Shown here piece after piece: positions 17,801 through 26,896 of a DNA stretch of 64,000 nucleotides (the first letter of the stretch is position 1; the number at the start of each line of letters is the position of its first letter). The notes under the pieces were generated by a model, which did not search any database, had not been told where the DNA came from, and saw nothing but the letters and a program-made list of their open reading frames with translations. Origin of the DNA: Amycolatopsis circi (GTDB lineage Bacteria; Actinomycetota; Actinomycetes; Mycobacteriales; Pseudonocardiaceae); contig NZ_PQIA01000004.1 in assembly GCF_003385235.1 (NCBI RefSeq), positions 50,082 through 114,081 on the forward strand, written 5' to 3'. A program made the translations under genes and the position numbers.

Positions 17801-18630
17801 CAGGATTCCTTCACGATCTGGTTGACGCACGCGCCGATCCCGGAGACCTCGGTGACGACGGTTTCGCCGCCGGTCAGGTAGACCTTCGGGTCGCGCGCGT
17901 GGCCGACGCCCGCCGGAGTGCCGGTCGCGATCAGGTCGCCCGGGTTGAGCTGGACGATCGTGGAGATGTACTGCACCAGGAACACCGGGTCGAACAGCAG
18001 CGTGCCAGTGTCGTCCTGCTGCATGACACGACCGTCCACAGTGGTCTTCACCTCGAGCGCGGGACGGACGCCGCCGACCTCGTCCGGCGTGACGACGTAC
18101 GGACCGACTGGCGTCGAGGACTGCCAGATCTTCCCCTGCGTCCACTCGATGGTGCGGAATTGCCAGTCGCGGACCGAGACGTCGTTCATGACGGTGAACC
18201 CGGCGATCGCCGCCGCGGCCTCGTGCTCGCTGGCCCGCCGGACGGTCTTGCCGACTACGACGACGAGTTCGACCTCCCAGTCGAGCGCGTCGGTCTCCGG
18301 CGGCTTGACGATCGGGTCGGCCGGACCGGTCAGGGTGTCGGCGAACTTGGGGAACAGCGTCGGGTACGAAGGCAGTTCGCGGCCCATTTCCTTGATGTGG
18401 TTGGTGTAGTTGTGCCCGACACAGACCACTTTGGACGGATTGGGCACGACCGGAGCGAGATCCGCGCCCTCGGCGGGCCAGGTCTCGCCGTTCGCCTGGG
18501 CGGCGTGCGCTTTCCAGCCGTCTTGGGCGAACAACGCGCCGAGGTCGGGGGAGCCGAGGTCGACGAGCACGTCGCCGTCGAGGCGGACGGCGCGGGTGCC
18601 GCCGTTGACGCGGAGGGTGGCGAGCTTCAT
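17800..18630 (-). CDS. Fumarylpyruvate hydrolase (FAH family)
   Basis: 276 residues. It should split fumarylpyruvate into fumarate and pyruvate. FAH landmarks are VVCVGHNYTNHIKEMG (near residue 78), metal-binding DWEVELVVVVGK, GFTVMNDVSVRDWQF, and LIATGTPAGVGHARDP near residue 240. Its start (18630) overlaps the stop of gentisate dioxygenase by four bases. It is a distant paralog of the FAH gene at 8212-9063. Confidence 0.88.
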   Translation of the reverse strand: MKLATLRVNGGTRAVRLDGDVLVDLGSPDLGALFAQDGWKAHAAQANGETWPAEGADLAPVVPNPSKVVCVGHNYTNHIKEMGRELPSYPTLFPKFADTLTGPADPIVKPPETDALDWEVELVVVVGKTVRRASEHEAAAAIAGFTVMNDVSVRDWQFRTIEWTQGKIWQSSTPVGPYVVTPDEVGGVRPALEVKTTVDGRVMQQDDTGTLLFDPVFLVQYISTIVQLNPGDLIATGTPAGVGHARDPKVYLTGGETVVTEVSGIGACVNQIVKES

Positions 18631-19769
18631 CGGAGAGTCTCCTGACGGTCGAGGTGGAGCGCCTCGAAGACGGGCGCGTCCGAGAAACGGAACAGGTCGA
18701 GGGTGCCGGAGTCGGAATCCGTGGCACCGGCCTCCGACTTCACCGAGAACGGCTGCCACGACGGGACGACGAACAGGTCCCCGCGCGAAACCGCCCACGA
18801 GGTGTCGCCGACGGTCACCGTGCCGGAGCCGTCGAACACCTGGCAGACCGACGAGCCGGTCTCGCGCACCGGCGCGGTCTCGGCGCCCCGGGCCACGCGG
18901 TGGAACTCGGCGCGGATGGTCGGCAGGACGTCGGAACCGTTGTGCGGATTGGTAAACCGAACGGCCGCGTGTCCTGGTTCGACCGTTCCGCCGTAGCCCT
19001 CTTTCTCCAGTTGCAGCTGGTCGCGCAAGGCAGCGTCGGTGTGCTCCCACTTGTACGCCAGCAACGGCGAACCCGGCGCGACGGTGCCGACCGACAGCGG
19101 CCGCAGACCCGGATGCGCCCACAGCCGTTCGGAACGGGAACGCTCGGGCGTGGTCCGTTCCGCTGAGCTGATCTCTTCGCGGCCGAATTCGAAGAACTGG
19201 GCGTCGATGCCGTACTGGAACGGGATGTCGAGGCCGTCGAGCCAGGCCATCGGCTCACGGGTGGCGTTGTGGTGCGCGTGCCAGTTCCAGCCTGCCTGCG
19301 GCAGGAAGTCGCCGCGCCGCATCGGCACCGCGTCGCCGCCGACGACCGTCCACACGCCGGAGCCTTCGACGACGAACCGGAACGCGTTCTGGGTGTGCCG
19401 GTGCTCCGGCGCGTCCTCGCCGGGCATCAGGTACTGGATCGCGGCCCACAGCGTCGGCGTCGCGAACGGACGGCCGTCGAGTCCCGGGTTGGCGAGCGCG
19501 ATCGCCCGCCGCTCGCCGCCGCGCCCGACCGGAACGATCTCGCCCGCCTGCTCGGCGAGCCGCAGCAGGTTCTCCCACTGCCATCGATGCGGCACCGCCC
19601 GTGAGCGCGGGTGCGCGGGCATCAGGTCGCCGATCTCCGTCCACAACGGAACGAGCAGCTCCTGTTCGAAGCCGCGGTAGAGGTTCCGCAGGGCGGGCGT
19701 CACCGCGGGCTGGTCCGGTGCGTCGACCGCGGCGAGCTGAACGGGAGTTCGCGCTGGAGTGCTGGGCAT
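18627..19769 (-). CDS. Gentisate 1,2-dioxygenase
   Basis: A 380-residue bicupin that opens gentisate between C1 and C2 to maleylpyruvate with ferrous iron. The N-terminal cupin has APEHRHTQNAFRFVVEG (His ligands and the conserved RFVVEG) and GWNWHAHHN. The second cupin has FDGSGTVTVGDTSW and VVPSWQPFSV. The start is ATG at 19769. It is the promoter-proximal gene of the four-gene gentisate operon and is divergent from an IclR regulator. Confidence 0.93.
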   Translation of the reverse strand: MPSTPARTPVQLAAVDAPDQPAVTPALRNLYRGFEQELLVPLWTEIGDLMPAHPRSRAVPHRWQWENLLRLAEQAGEIVPVGRGGERRAIALANPGLDGRPFATPTLWAAIQYLMPGEDAPEHRHTQNAFRFVVEGSGVWTVVGGDAVPMRRGDFLPQAGWNWHAHHNATREPMAWLDGLDIPFQYGIDAQFFEFGREEISSAERTTPERSRSERLWAHPGLRPLSVGTVAPGSPLLAYKWEHTDAALRDQLQLEKEGYGGTVEPGHAAVRFTNPHNGSDVLPTIRAEFHRVARGAETAPVRETGSSVCQVFDGSGTVTVGDTSWAVSRGDLFVVPSWQPFSVKSEAGATDSDSGTLDLFRFSDAPVFEALHLDRQETLR

Positions 19770-19786
19770 GGGGTTATGGTGGGCGG

Positions 19787-19810
19787 ATCCCGGCCTGCGG
19801 AAAACGGGAT
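19787..19810. promoter_or_regulatory. Inverted repeat in the gentisate/IclR spacer
   Basis: ATCCCG (19787-19792) and CGGGAT (19805-19810) are separated by 12 bases, in the 67-bp spacer between divergent promoters. It may be the IclR operator. The arms are short, so this is tentative. Confidence 0.35.
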
Positions 19811-19836
19811 TCTGGTGTGCGGAAAGGCGGCCTCGG

Positions 19837-20595
19837 ATGGACAAGCGGTTCAAGGCTCCGCCGCCGTACGCGGTGGCGAGCGTCGACAATGCCCTGCGGA
19901 TCGCGGCGATGCTGCAGCTCGAAGGCGCGTTGACGGTCTCCGAGGTGGCCGAGCGGATCGGCGTCGCGCCGTCAACGGCGCACCGGCTGCTCGCGATGCT
20001 CGTGTACCGCGATTTCGCCGTCCAGGACGCCAACCGGGCCTATCGCGTAGGCCCCGTGCTGGAGCTGGCGGCGCACTCACAGTCGGCCGCTTCGAAATTG
20101 CGCGCGGCTGCGCTCCCGCATTTGCGGCGGCTGGTGGACCTGCTTGACGAGTCGGTGAATCTGACCGTCCGGACGGGGGACACGGCCCGGTTCATCGCGA
20201 GCGTGGAGTGCTCGCAGGCGCTGCGCGTCGGTTCACGCGAAGGGATGGTTTTCCCGGTCCATCAGACGACAGCCGGTCTGCTGCTGCTCGCCGAACTGCC
20301 ACCGGAACAGGTCGAGGAACTCTACGCGGTGGACAAGCCGGGCGAACGACCCGATCCGGCTGAGCTGCGGGCGGACTTGGCGCGCGTGCGGCGCAGCGGT
20401 TTCGCGCTCAACCAGGGACGTTCGGAACGAGGGGTGGCCGCGGTGGGCGTGCCGGTGCACGGCGCGGACGGGACGGTCGTCGCCGGGTTGTCGGTGTCGA
20501 TGCCGAGCGTGCGGTACCAGAAGGATCGGCTGCCGACCCTGGTCGCAGCGCTGCGCGCGACGGCGGCCGCGCTGGAAGCGGATCTGCGCGGTTAA
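19837..20595 (+). CDS. IclR family regulator of the gentisate operon
   Basis: 252 residues. The winged helix at about residues 12-70 (ALRIAAMLQLEGALTVSEV; GVAPSTAHRLLAMLVYRDF) is followed by the IclR effector domain (FPVHQTTAGLLLLAELP; NQGRSERGVAAVGVPV). IclR proteins often control gentisate and related pathways and bind aromatic acids. It is divergent from gentisate dioxygenase. The start is ATG at 19837 after a purine-rich GGAAAGG. Its last four bases overlap the end of a convergent small gene. Confidence 0.9.
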   Translation: MDKRFKAPPPYAVASVDNALRIAAMLQLEGALTVSEVAERIGVAPSTAHRLLAMLVYRDFAVQDANRAYRVGPVLELAAHSQSAASKLRAAALPHLRRLVDLLDESVNLTVRTGDTARFIASVECSQALRVGSREGMVFPVHQTTAGLLLLAELPPEQVEELYAVDKPGERPDPAELRADLARVRRSGFALNQGRSERGVAAVGVPVHGADGTVVAGLSVSMPSVRYQKDRLPTLVAALRATAAALEADLRG

Positions 20596-20981
20596 CCCAC
20601 CCGCTGGTCTTCGTGCGCGAGTGCCGCCGCGAAGGCCGCGTGCACATTGAGGAATTGCTGCACCGGCAGCTCCGCCGCCACCCCGGGCCGCTGCGGGGCC
20701 AGTCTTTTGGCTGCCCAAGCACTCCAGCGCACGTGTGCCTCGGCGACGCTCAAGTGGGCCGCTTCGGCGGCATGGCGTGCGTGCACGCCGTCCAGAATCG
20801 CTTGGTGCATCAGAGCGGGAGTCGAACGTTGTTCCCACGCGCGCAAGGACGCCATCGAGGAAAGCCGGTGCAGCGTCGAGGACACGGTCGGCGGTGCTGA
20901 GCGGGGCAGCGGAAAACCGCGTTCGAGCGGCCCCCTCCGCGGTGCCGCGCCATCTGTGTCGTCAGTGATCAAGCTCGTCAT
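20592..20981 (-). CDS. Hypothetical 129-residue protein
   Basis: I do not recognise a family. It is soluble, Ala/Arg-rich and probably helical (QAILDGVHARHAAEAAHLSV; VQQFLNVHAAFAAALAHEDQ), with a low-complexity N-terminus. The start ATG at 20981 has GGAGGG six bases upstream, which supports real translation. It overlaps the convergent IclR gene by four bases and lies downstream of the AI-2E transporter on the same strand. Confidence 0.6.
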   Translation of the reverse strand: MTSLITDDTDGAAPRRGPLERGFPLPRSAPPTVSSTLHRLSSMASLRAWEQRSTPALMHQAILDGVHARHAAEAAHLSVAEAHVRWSAWAAKRLAPQRPGVAAELPVQQFLNVHAAFAAALAHEDQRVG

Positions 20982-21002
20982 CAGAGTCCCTCCGACGTGC
21001 GG

Positions 21003-22178
21003 TTACCCGCTACGAGACCGGCGAAACCTTGATCGTCCCGCGGTGCGGGCGTTGCCGGGCAGCAGCGGGTCGATCTCGACCGGATCCAGATGCGGGTCGC
21101 GCAGCAGGGAACCGATCGCGGCTTTGGCGACGGCCAGGATCGGCACCGCGAGCAGCGCCCCGACGATCCCGGCGATTTCCAGCCCGAGCGCGATGCCCAG
21201 CACGACGGCCAGCGGATGCAGCCGGACCGCGCGCCCGAGCAGCAACGGCTGCAGCACATGGCTTTCCAGCTGCATCACCGCGACGACGATCGCGAGCACG
21301 ATGCCCGCCGCGACGAATCCGTTGGCGACCAGGGCGATCAGCACGGCGACCGAGCCGGTCACCACCGCGCCGAGGATCGGCACGAACGCGCCGATGAAGA
21401 TCAGCGCCGCCAGCGGCACCGCGAGCGGAACCCCGACCAGCCAGATGCCGACGCCGATGCAGACCGCGTCCACACAGGCGACGGCCACGGTCGCGCGCAC
21501 GTAGCTGACCAGCGAGGCGAACCCGCGGCGACCGGCGACGTCGATCTCGTCGCGGATGGAGGCGGGCGCGATCCGCAGCAGGAAGCGCCACACCTGATTG
21601 CCGCTGTAGAGAAAGAATACGAGCACGAACAGCGTCAGCAGCATCTCGGTCAGCACGCCGCCGACGGTCGCGGCGGTGGAGAGCACGCGCGAGGAAAGCT
21701 CGGCGGTGTTGCCCTGGATCGCGTTGACGGCTTTCTCGAACAGTTGCTGCAGTTGAGGCAGGTGCAGCGGTCCGTGCTGCAGCCAGTCGTTGATCCTTGT
21801 GAGGCTGGCCCCGATCTGGCTGCTCAGCTGCGGCAGGCTCGCGGTGACCGTGGTGATCACCAACGTGAGAACTCCGCCGAGGACGGCGAACCCGACGACG
21901 ATCGCGAGGAGCGTGGCCAGCGCGCGGGGCACGTGCCAGCGCACCAGCCGTTCCACCAGCGGCGCGAACAGCGCCGACAGCAGCAGGGCGATCCCGATCG
22001 GCACGGTGACGCTCGCGAGATAGCCGAGCGTCCACGCGATGACCCCGAGCATGGTTAGGACGACGAGGAACCGCCAGCTGGCCGCCGCCGCGACTCGCAG
22101 CGACCACGGCACCGCGTCGGCGGCCTCGCGCCGTCGATGACGGTTCGCGCCCGCGACCCGGCGGGCCGGGACGCTCAT
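21003..22178 (-). CDS. AI-2E family (TqsA/PerM-like) membrane transporter
   Basis: 391 residues with about eight membrane helices and the family layout: an N-terminal pair (LGVIAWTLGYLASVTVPIGI), a long periplasmic-type helical stretch (LPQLSSQIGASLTRINDWLQ), and a C-terminal block with FVPILGAVVTGSVAVLIAL and HPLAVVLGIALGLEIAGIVG. Members export signals or exchange ions; the substrate is unknown. Its start overlaps the stop of the MFS gene by four bases. Confidence 0.87.
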   Translation of the reverse strand: MSVPARRVAGANRHRRREAADAVPWSLRVAAAASWRFLVVLTMLGVIAWTLGYLASVTVPIGIALLLSALFAPLVERLVRWHVPRALATLLAIVVGFAVLGGVLTLVITTVTASLPQLSSQIGASLTRINDWLQHGPLHLPQLQQLFEKAVNAIQGNTAELSSRVLSTAATVGGVLTEMLLTLFVLVFFLYSGNQVWRFLLRIAPASIRDEIDVAGRRGFASLVSYVRATVAVACVDAVCIGVGIWLVGVPLAVPLAALIFIGAFVPILGAVVTGSVAVLIALVANGFVAAGIVLAIVVAVMQLESHVLQPLLLGRAVRLHPLAVVLGIALGLEIAGIVGALLAVPILAVAKAAIGSLLRDPHLDPVEIDPLLPGNARTAGRSRFRRSRSG

Positions 22179-23611
22179 CCCGTCGCTGCCTTGGCCTTGG
22201 CCGACAATGGCTTCGCGACCGATTCGAGCGAGCGCCGTTCAGCGCGAACCCCCAGGAACGTCTCGGCGATGCCGCCCGCGATCATCATGCCCGCGCCCAG
22301 GTAGTAGCCGAAGGCGACGTTGCCGACCACGCCGGTCTCGACCAGGCTGCCGAACAGCACCGGGCCGATGATCCCGCCGAGGCCGGTGCCGACGGAGTAG
22401 AAGATCGCGATCGCCAGTGCGCGCACTTCCAGCGGGAAGATTTCCGACACCGTGAGGTACGCGGAACTGGCTCCGGCCGAGGCGAGGAAGAACACCGCGC
22501 ACCAGGCGATCGTCAGGGTGAGCGCGGACAGCACTCCTGCTTGGAACAGCAGCCCGGTCCCGACGAGCAGCACGCCCGAGCCCAGGTAGCTGGTGACGAT
22601 CATCGGACGGCGGCCGATCGAGTCGAAGAACCTCGCGAGGATCAGCGGACCGACGAAGCTGCCCAGCGCGAGCGGGACCAGGTAAAGGCCGACGGACCCG
22701 CTGGACACGCCGAAGAACCGGCTGAGCACCAAGCCTTGGGTGAAGTAGACGGCGTTGTAGAGGAATGCCTGCCCGACGAACAGGGCGAGACCGAGCAGCG
22801 TCCGTCTCGGATAGCTGCGCACGAGGGTCGCCGCGACTTCGGTCAGGCTGGTTCGCGTGCGTTCCTCGACCTCGATGGTGTCGTCCACCGGTTCGAGCTG
22901 CTTGCCGGTCGCTTCCTCGACGCGGTCTTCGATGCCGGTGACGACTTGGTCGGCCTCGTCGGCGCGGCCGTGGGTGAACAGCCAGCGCGGGCTTTCGGGG
23001 ACGGTCCGGCGGACGATCAGGATGAACAGGCCGAACACCGCGCCCAGCCCGAAGGCCAGCCGCCAGCCGAGCCAGGCCGGAATCAGGCCGACGTCGAGCA
23101 GGATCAGGCTGAGCGCGGCGCCGCCGGCCGCGCCGAACCAGTACGAGCCGTTGACCGCCAGGCTGACCGTCGCGCGCCACCGGGCGGGCACGAGTTCGTC
23201 GATCGCGGAGTTGATCGCCGCGTACTCGCCGCCGATCCCGGCGCCGGTGAGGAACCGCATGACGAAGAACCACCACGGCGCAAAGGAAAACGCGGTCAGG
23301 ATGGTAGCGAGCAGGTAGAGGCCGAGCGTCAGCAGGAACAGCCGTTTCCGGCCCCAGCGGTCGGTCAGGTAGCCGAAGACCAGCGAACCGCAGACCGCGC
23401 CGGTGACGTAGCACGAGGTCGCGAGCCCGATCTGGGTCTCGGACAGCACCAGGCCGCTGCCGGGTTCGGTCAGCCGGTCCGAGAGCGCGCTGACGATGGT
23501 CACCTCGAGCCCGTCGAGGATCCACACGGTGCCCAGCCCGACGAGCATCAGCCAATGCCACGACGACCAGGGCAGCCGGTCCATCCGCGCCGGCACATCG
23601 GTTCGCACCAC
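22175..23611 (-). CDS. MFS sugar/organic-acid transporter
   Basis: About 478 residues and 12 membrane segments. The family signatures are FGYLTDRWGRKRLFLLTLG between helices 2 and 3, the sugar-porter-like RFLTGAGIGGEYAAINSAID after helix 4, and PESPRWLFTHGRADEAD at the start of the central loop. That set is typical of the aromatic-acid/metabolite SP-type carriers. I chose the GTG at 23611, which has GAGG eight bases upstream; TTG at 23656 or ATG at 23584 are alternatives. It may import an aromatic acid for the adjacent gentisate operon, but that is inference. Confidence 0.87.
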   Translation of the reverse strand: MVRTDVPARMDRLPWSSWHWLMLVGLGTVWILDGLEVTIVSALSDRLTEPGSGLVLSETQIGLATSCYVTGAVCGSLVFGYLTDRWGRKRLFLLTLGLYLLATILTAFSFAPWWFFVMRFLTGAGIGGEYAAINSAIDELVPARWRATVSLAVNGSYWFGAAGGAALSLILLDVGLIPAWLGWRLAFGLGAVFGLFILIVRRTVPESPRWLFTHGRADEADQVVTGIEDRVEEATGKQLEPVDDTIEVEERTRTSLTEVAATLVRSYPRRTLLGLALFVGQAFLYNAVYFTQGLVLSRFFGVSSGSVGLYLVPLALGSFVGPLILARFFDSIGRRPMIVTSYLGSGVLLVGTGLLFQAGVLSALTLTIAWCAVFFLASAGASSAYLTVSEIFPLEVRALAIAIFYSVGTGLGGIIGPVLFGSLVETGVVGNVAFGYYLGAGMMIAGGIAETFLGVRAERRSLESVAKPLSAKAKAATG

Positions 23612-23665
23612 GTCGATCACCTCGCGCCGCGAATTCCCGGCGGAGATCACTCGCAAACGGCGCGG

Positions 23666-23887
23666 CTATAACCAGTCGACGGCGCGCAGCACGAAGAACG
23701 CGGCCACGCCGAGCACGAGGACCGCCACCGCGACGAGCCAGAAGACGGGCAGTTTGCGCGACGGCATGGGTTGTGGATGCGAGAGTCCCGAAGTCTGCCC
23801 GGCGTCGGGCGGGGTGTCGCCGGGCGGCACCGAGCCGCCCGGTTCGAGACCCGGCACGTCGTCCGGTTCGGGCCCGGGTGCGGTCAT
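23666..23887 (-). CDS. Small membrane-anchored protein, DUF6480-like
   Basis: 73 residues. The N-terminal half is Pro/Gly/acid-rich (PGPEPDDVPGLEPGGSVPPG), ahead of one C-terminal membrane helix (LPVFWLVAVAVLVLGVAAFF). That layout and the PGLEPGG-PPGdTPP pattern match small actinobacterial proteins I know as DUF6480. The function is unknown. The start is ATG at 23887. Confidence 0.75.
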   Translation of the reverse strand: MTAPGPEPDDVPGLEPGGSVPPGDTPPDAGQTSGLSHPQPMPSRKLPVFWLVAVAVLVLGVAAFFVLRAVDWL

Positions 23888-24081
23888 CTCCGGTCTCCTC
23901 GTCGTCGGGGCAATCACCGGACGGGTTTGCCGCCTCGGGCGGGGATAAACGCGGGAGTGGCGGGAAGAGACCAGGCCGTTGCCCGGGAACCTCCCATGCC
24001 TCGCGCATGCCTGGAGAAACCCGCTCGGCAGGCCCGGCCCCGAGCAGGGCTGTCCATTGTGGATATTCCGAGCCCGCGCCG

Positions 24082-24288
24082 CTACCGTCCGGCGAGCACC
24101 CGCTCGGCGATCGCGACCATGGCCTCGGTCAGCAGCGCCATCTGGTCCCGCATGGAACCCTCCGGTTCCGCCTGCCACGCGACGAACGCGCCGTCGAATC
24201 CGGCGATGCCGAAGTAGTCCAGCGCTTCGCCCGCCTTCTCCGCCGCCTCGGGACCGGCGCTGGCCCACGACTGGGAGATCTCGCGGCG
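24082..24288 (-). pseudogene. 3' fragment of an unidentified minus-strand gene
   Basis: The last 65 or so codons of a protein (SQSWASAGPEAAEKAGEALD, then FVAWQAEPEGSM, ending AIAERVLAGR). The frame is convincing and helical up to about 24288 and then abruptly turns into antisense of a hydrolase tail. I cannot name the family. It looks like a gene cut by a rearrangement. Confidence 0.5.
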
Positions 24289-24486
24289 GTTTCCCGGATC
24301 ACCGCGCCGAGCCTGCTGATCCACGGCCGCGACGACCGGGTGGTGTCCTTCGAATCGACCCTGTTCCTGGCAGCGAATATTCCAAATTCCCGGGCGGTTT
24401 TGCTGAACCGGTGCGGGCATTGGGCGCAACTGGAGCATGCGGAGGAATTCAACCGGGTGGTGACGGATTTCGTGCTGCACCACTAG
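24289..24486 (+). pseudogene. C-terminal remnant of a meta-cleavage-product hydrolase
   Basis: About 65 codons encode the C-terminal third of an alpha/beta hydrolase: TAPSLLIHGRDDRVV (catalytic Asp region), then NRCGHWAQLEHAEEFNRVV (catalytic His). The CGHWAQ-EHa-eFNr pattern is typical of BphD/MhpC/HsaD C-C bond hydrolases. The nucleophile half is missing, because the sequence upstream of about 24289 belongs to an opposite-strand fragment. Confidence 0.7.
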
Positions 24487-24648
24487 CGCCCGGCGCGTGC
24501 TGGCAGATCCGTTCCCCGGTGCGGATCTGCCAGCAGCCCGGCACTGGCGGAGTCAGCCGTCGCGCTCGTCACCGACCGCCTCACGATGCTCGCCAGGCTC
24601 AGCCGCACCGCCTGACGCACAGCTGCGCCATCCAGTGCCGAGCGATAC

Positions 24649-25449
24649 CTAGTCACGCGAGCCGATCCGCGCCTCCGGCAACCCGGCCAGCCTGGCGGCC
24701 CGGAGCACCTGCGCGAGTTCGTCCGGTGCTTCCAGCGGCAGGAGGTGGCCGCTGCCGGGGATGACGGTCATGCTCGCCCGCGCCAGGTAGGGCAGCAGGT
24801 TCCGGCGCAGCACCCCGATCGGTTCCACCTGGTCGTGCTCGCCCGCGACGACCAGGACGGGGACGTCGATGGCACGGGCCGCGCGAGTGATGTCCTCGGC
24901 GATTCCGCGCAGGGGCCATTCGAGGCGGGCTTCGTCGCTGCAGGCCCGGGAGTCCGCGAGGATCTGGGCTTTCGCCTCGCCGTTCAGCGAGGCGGCGGTG
25001 AGGACGGTGTCGCGTGCGGCCGCAGTCGACTCGTCGGAGTCGTAGGCGTGGGACAGTCCTTCGCGGTATTCAGGCGTCACCGTCTCGGCGGGTTTGGCGG
25101 GTCCGGGCGCGACGAGGACGAGACCGGCGAGCCCGGCCGGACGCGTGGAAGCCACCAGTTGGGCGACTTTGCCGCCCATGGAATGCCCGACCAGGAGGTA
25201 GTCGGTCACTCCCGCGTCGGCGAGCACCGCCTTCGTATCGTCTGCGTACTGCTGCAGCGTGTACGGGCCGGGGAGTTCGCGCGACCGTCCCCACCCGCGC
25301 AGGTCGACGGTCACCGCGGCCTGCCCCGGCAGTCGATCGAGGACCGGCCGCCAGGTGCGCGCCGAGCCGCCCCAGTAGTGAAGAAATACCAGCACCGGCC
25401 CGTCGCCCGGCCGGTGATCGTATCCCGGAAGCTGTGTCGAAACAGTCAT
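24649..25449 (-). CDS. Alpha/beta hydrolase
   Basis: A 266-residue alpha/beta-hydrolase-fold enzyme. The oxyanion motif is VLVFLHYWGGSART, the nucleophile elbow is LLVGHSMGGKVAQLV (Ser near residue 94), the acid is in VVAGEHDQVEP and the catalytic His is in IPGSGHLLPLE. It is in the broad haloperoxidase/esterase/lactonase group and the substrate is unknown. It is divergent from an AraC regulator (95-bp spacer) that may control it. Confidence 0.88.
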   Translation of the reverse strand: MTVSTQLPGYDHRPGDGPVLVFLHYWGGSARTWRPVLDRLPGQAAVTVDLRGWGRSRELPGPYTLQQYADDTKAVLADAGVTDYLLVGHSMGGKVAQLVASTRPAGLAGLVLVAPGPAKPAETVTPEYREGLSHAYDSDESTAAARDTVLTAASLNGEAKAQILADSRACSDEARLEWPLRGIAEDITRAARAIDVPVLVVAGEHDQVEPIGVLRRNLLPYLARASMTVIPGSGHLLPLEAPDELAQVLRAARLAGLPEARIGSRD

Positions 25450-25544
25450 GAGAGCGCTCCTTTTCCGCGTGGTCTGCTCGTCATCGAGTCAACCGGCCGC
25501 ACTGCCCGGACGCATCGTCGTGGCCGGACGGGGCATGGTGAAAA

Positions 25545-26381
25545 ATGGACAGCATGACCGGGATTCGCCAGCTCGCCTACCAGCCGCCGCGGGAGTCCGG
25601 CGCGCCCGTCGAGACGATGTCGTTCGCGAAGCTGCGGCGGCTCGACCGCGGTACGACCGAACGCGGCGACTTTCACGTGCTCGCGGTGGTCCGGCGCGGG
25701 CACGGCCGGGTGTCGATCGACTTCGCCAGTCACCCGCTGGCTGCCCGGAGCGCGGTGTGGATCCGGCCCGGCGTCGTGCACCGCTGGGACGATCTCGGCG
25801 ACCTTGCCGGAGACCTGGTGCTGTTCGTGCCCACTGCACCGGCCGCCCCCGGCAGCCGCGACCTGGCGGCCGACGCGTCGGCGTGCTGGACCGTCCCCGC
25901 CGCGCAATGGCCGCTGGTCACCGCCGCGCTCGCGCACCTGCGCGGCGAGGCACGCGCCGTACCGCAGGCGCGGACCGGCGAACTGCTCGGCCTGGTGCTG
26001 TCCGCGCTGCTGCTGCGGCTCGCGCCGCCGTCCTCCGGCGGTGACGCCGGGCAGGGTCTGTTCCACCGGTTCCGCACTGCGGTGGAAGAGGATTTCCGGG
26101 TCCGCCACGACGTCGCCCACTACGCCCGCAAGCTCGGGTACTCCCCGCGAACGCTGACGCGAAGCGTCCAAGCCGCGACGGGCCGCAGCTGCAAGGACTA
26201 CTTGTGCGAACGCTTGGTCCTGGAGGCCAAGCGGCTGCTCGCCCACGACCGGCTCAGCGCGGCCCGCTGCGGGCATCGGCTGGGTTTCCCCGACGCCTCG
26301 AACTTCTCCGCGTTCTTCCTGCACCACACCGGCGTCCGCCCCGGGCAATGGCAGTCGGAGCACTTGGCTGGACGCGTCTAG
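25545..26381 (+). CDS. AraC family regulator
   Basis: 278 residues. A cupin-like sensor domain (GHGRVSIDFASHPLAARSAV; WIRPGVVHRWDDLGDLAGDL) is followed by a C-terminal AraC HTH pair (DVAHYARKLGYSPRTLTRSV; LGFPDASNFSAFFLHHTGV). The start is ATG at 25545, with a second Met at 25554. It is divergent from the alpha/beta hydrolase gene and is its likely regulator. Confidence 0.88.
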   Translation: MDSMTGIRQLAYQPPRESGAPVETMSFAKLRRLDRGTTERGDFHVLAVVRRGHGRVSIDFASHPLAARSAVWIRPGVVHRWDDLGDLAGDLVLFVPTAPAAPGSRDLAADASACWTVPAAQWPLVTAALAHLRGEARAVPQARTGELLGLVLSALLLRLAPPSSGGDAGQGLFHRFRTAVEEDFRVRHDVAHYARKLGYSPRTLTRSVQAATGRSCKDYLCERLVLEAKRLLAHDRLSAARCGHRLGFPDASNFSAFFLHHTGVRPGQWQSEHLAGRV

Positions 26382-26460
26382 CACCGCTGGCCAGAAACCG
26401 GTGAAAAGTGTCCCCGCGGCCAGTTCCGCGCGCGGGCACTCCGACATTAGCGTTCGCCCG

Positions 26461-26868
26461 GTGATTGTCGTTTCCGCCGTTCTCGTCGGCGTTGTCTACG
26501 TACTGCTCAACTCTTTCCTCGCCGAGCCGCATCGCCGTCGGTTCAACGCGATCATGGTCGCGGGCGCCGGAGCCGCCTACCTCAGCAGCGGCGCGTTCGG
26601 CCCGTGGGAGCTGGCCTTCACCGCCGCGGTCACCTACTGCGCCTACCGCGGCCTGCGGTCCTGGGCTTTCATCGGAGTCGCCTGGCTCCTGCACACGACC
26701 CTGGACGTGCTGCACCACCTCAAAGGCGCGCCGATCCTGCCCTTCGCGCACACCTCGTCGCTGGGCTGCGCCATCTGCGATCCGGTGATCGCCGTCTGGT
26801 GCTTTACCGGCGGGTTGTCCGTGAAGGAAACCCGCACGAAACTCGTCTCCGTGCGGACCTCGGGCTGA
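26461..26868 (+). CDS. DUF6010 family membrane protein
   Basis: 135 residues with about four membrane segments. The family pattern is clear: EPHRRRFNAIMVAGAGAAYL, GPWELAF, and the C-terminal SSLGCAICDPVIAVWC with two cysteines. The GTG at 26461 matches the usual family N-terminus; an in-frame GTG at 26401 would add 20 residues. The function is unknown. It is convergent with the permease gene. Confidence 0.78.
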   Translation: MIVVSAVLVGVVYVLLNSFLAEPHRRRFNAIMVAGAGAAYLSSGAFGPWELAFTAAVTYCAYRGLRSWAFIGVAWLLHTTLDVLHHLKGAPILPFAHTSSLGCAICDPVIAVWCFTGGLSVKETRTKLVSVRTSG

Positions 26869-26896
26869 CCTCTGTCTTGACGGCCGCGCTCCGGCG

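Noticed and set aside
16106..17881. Long plus-strand open frame across the hydroxylase and isomerase genes
   Set aside because: It is antisense to two well-supported genes and has no recognisable domain; third-position GC explains its length.
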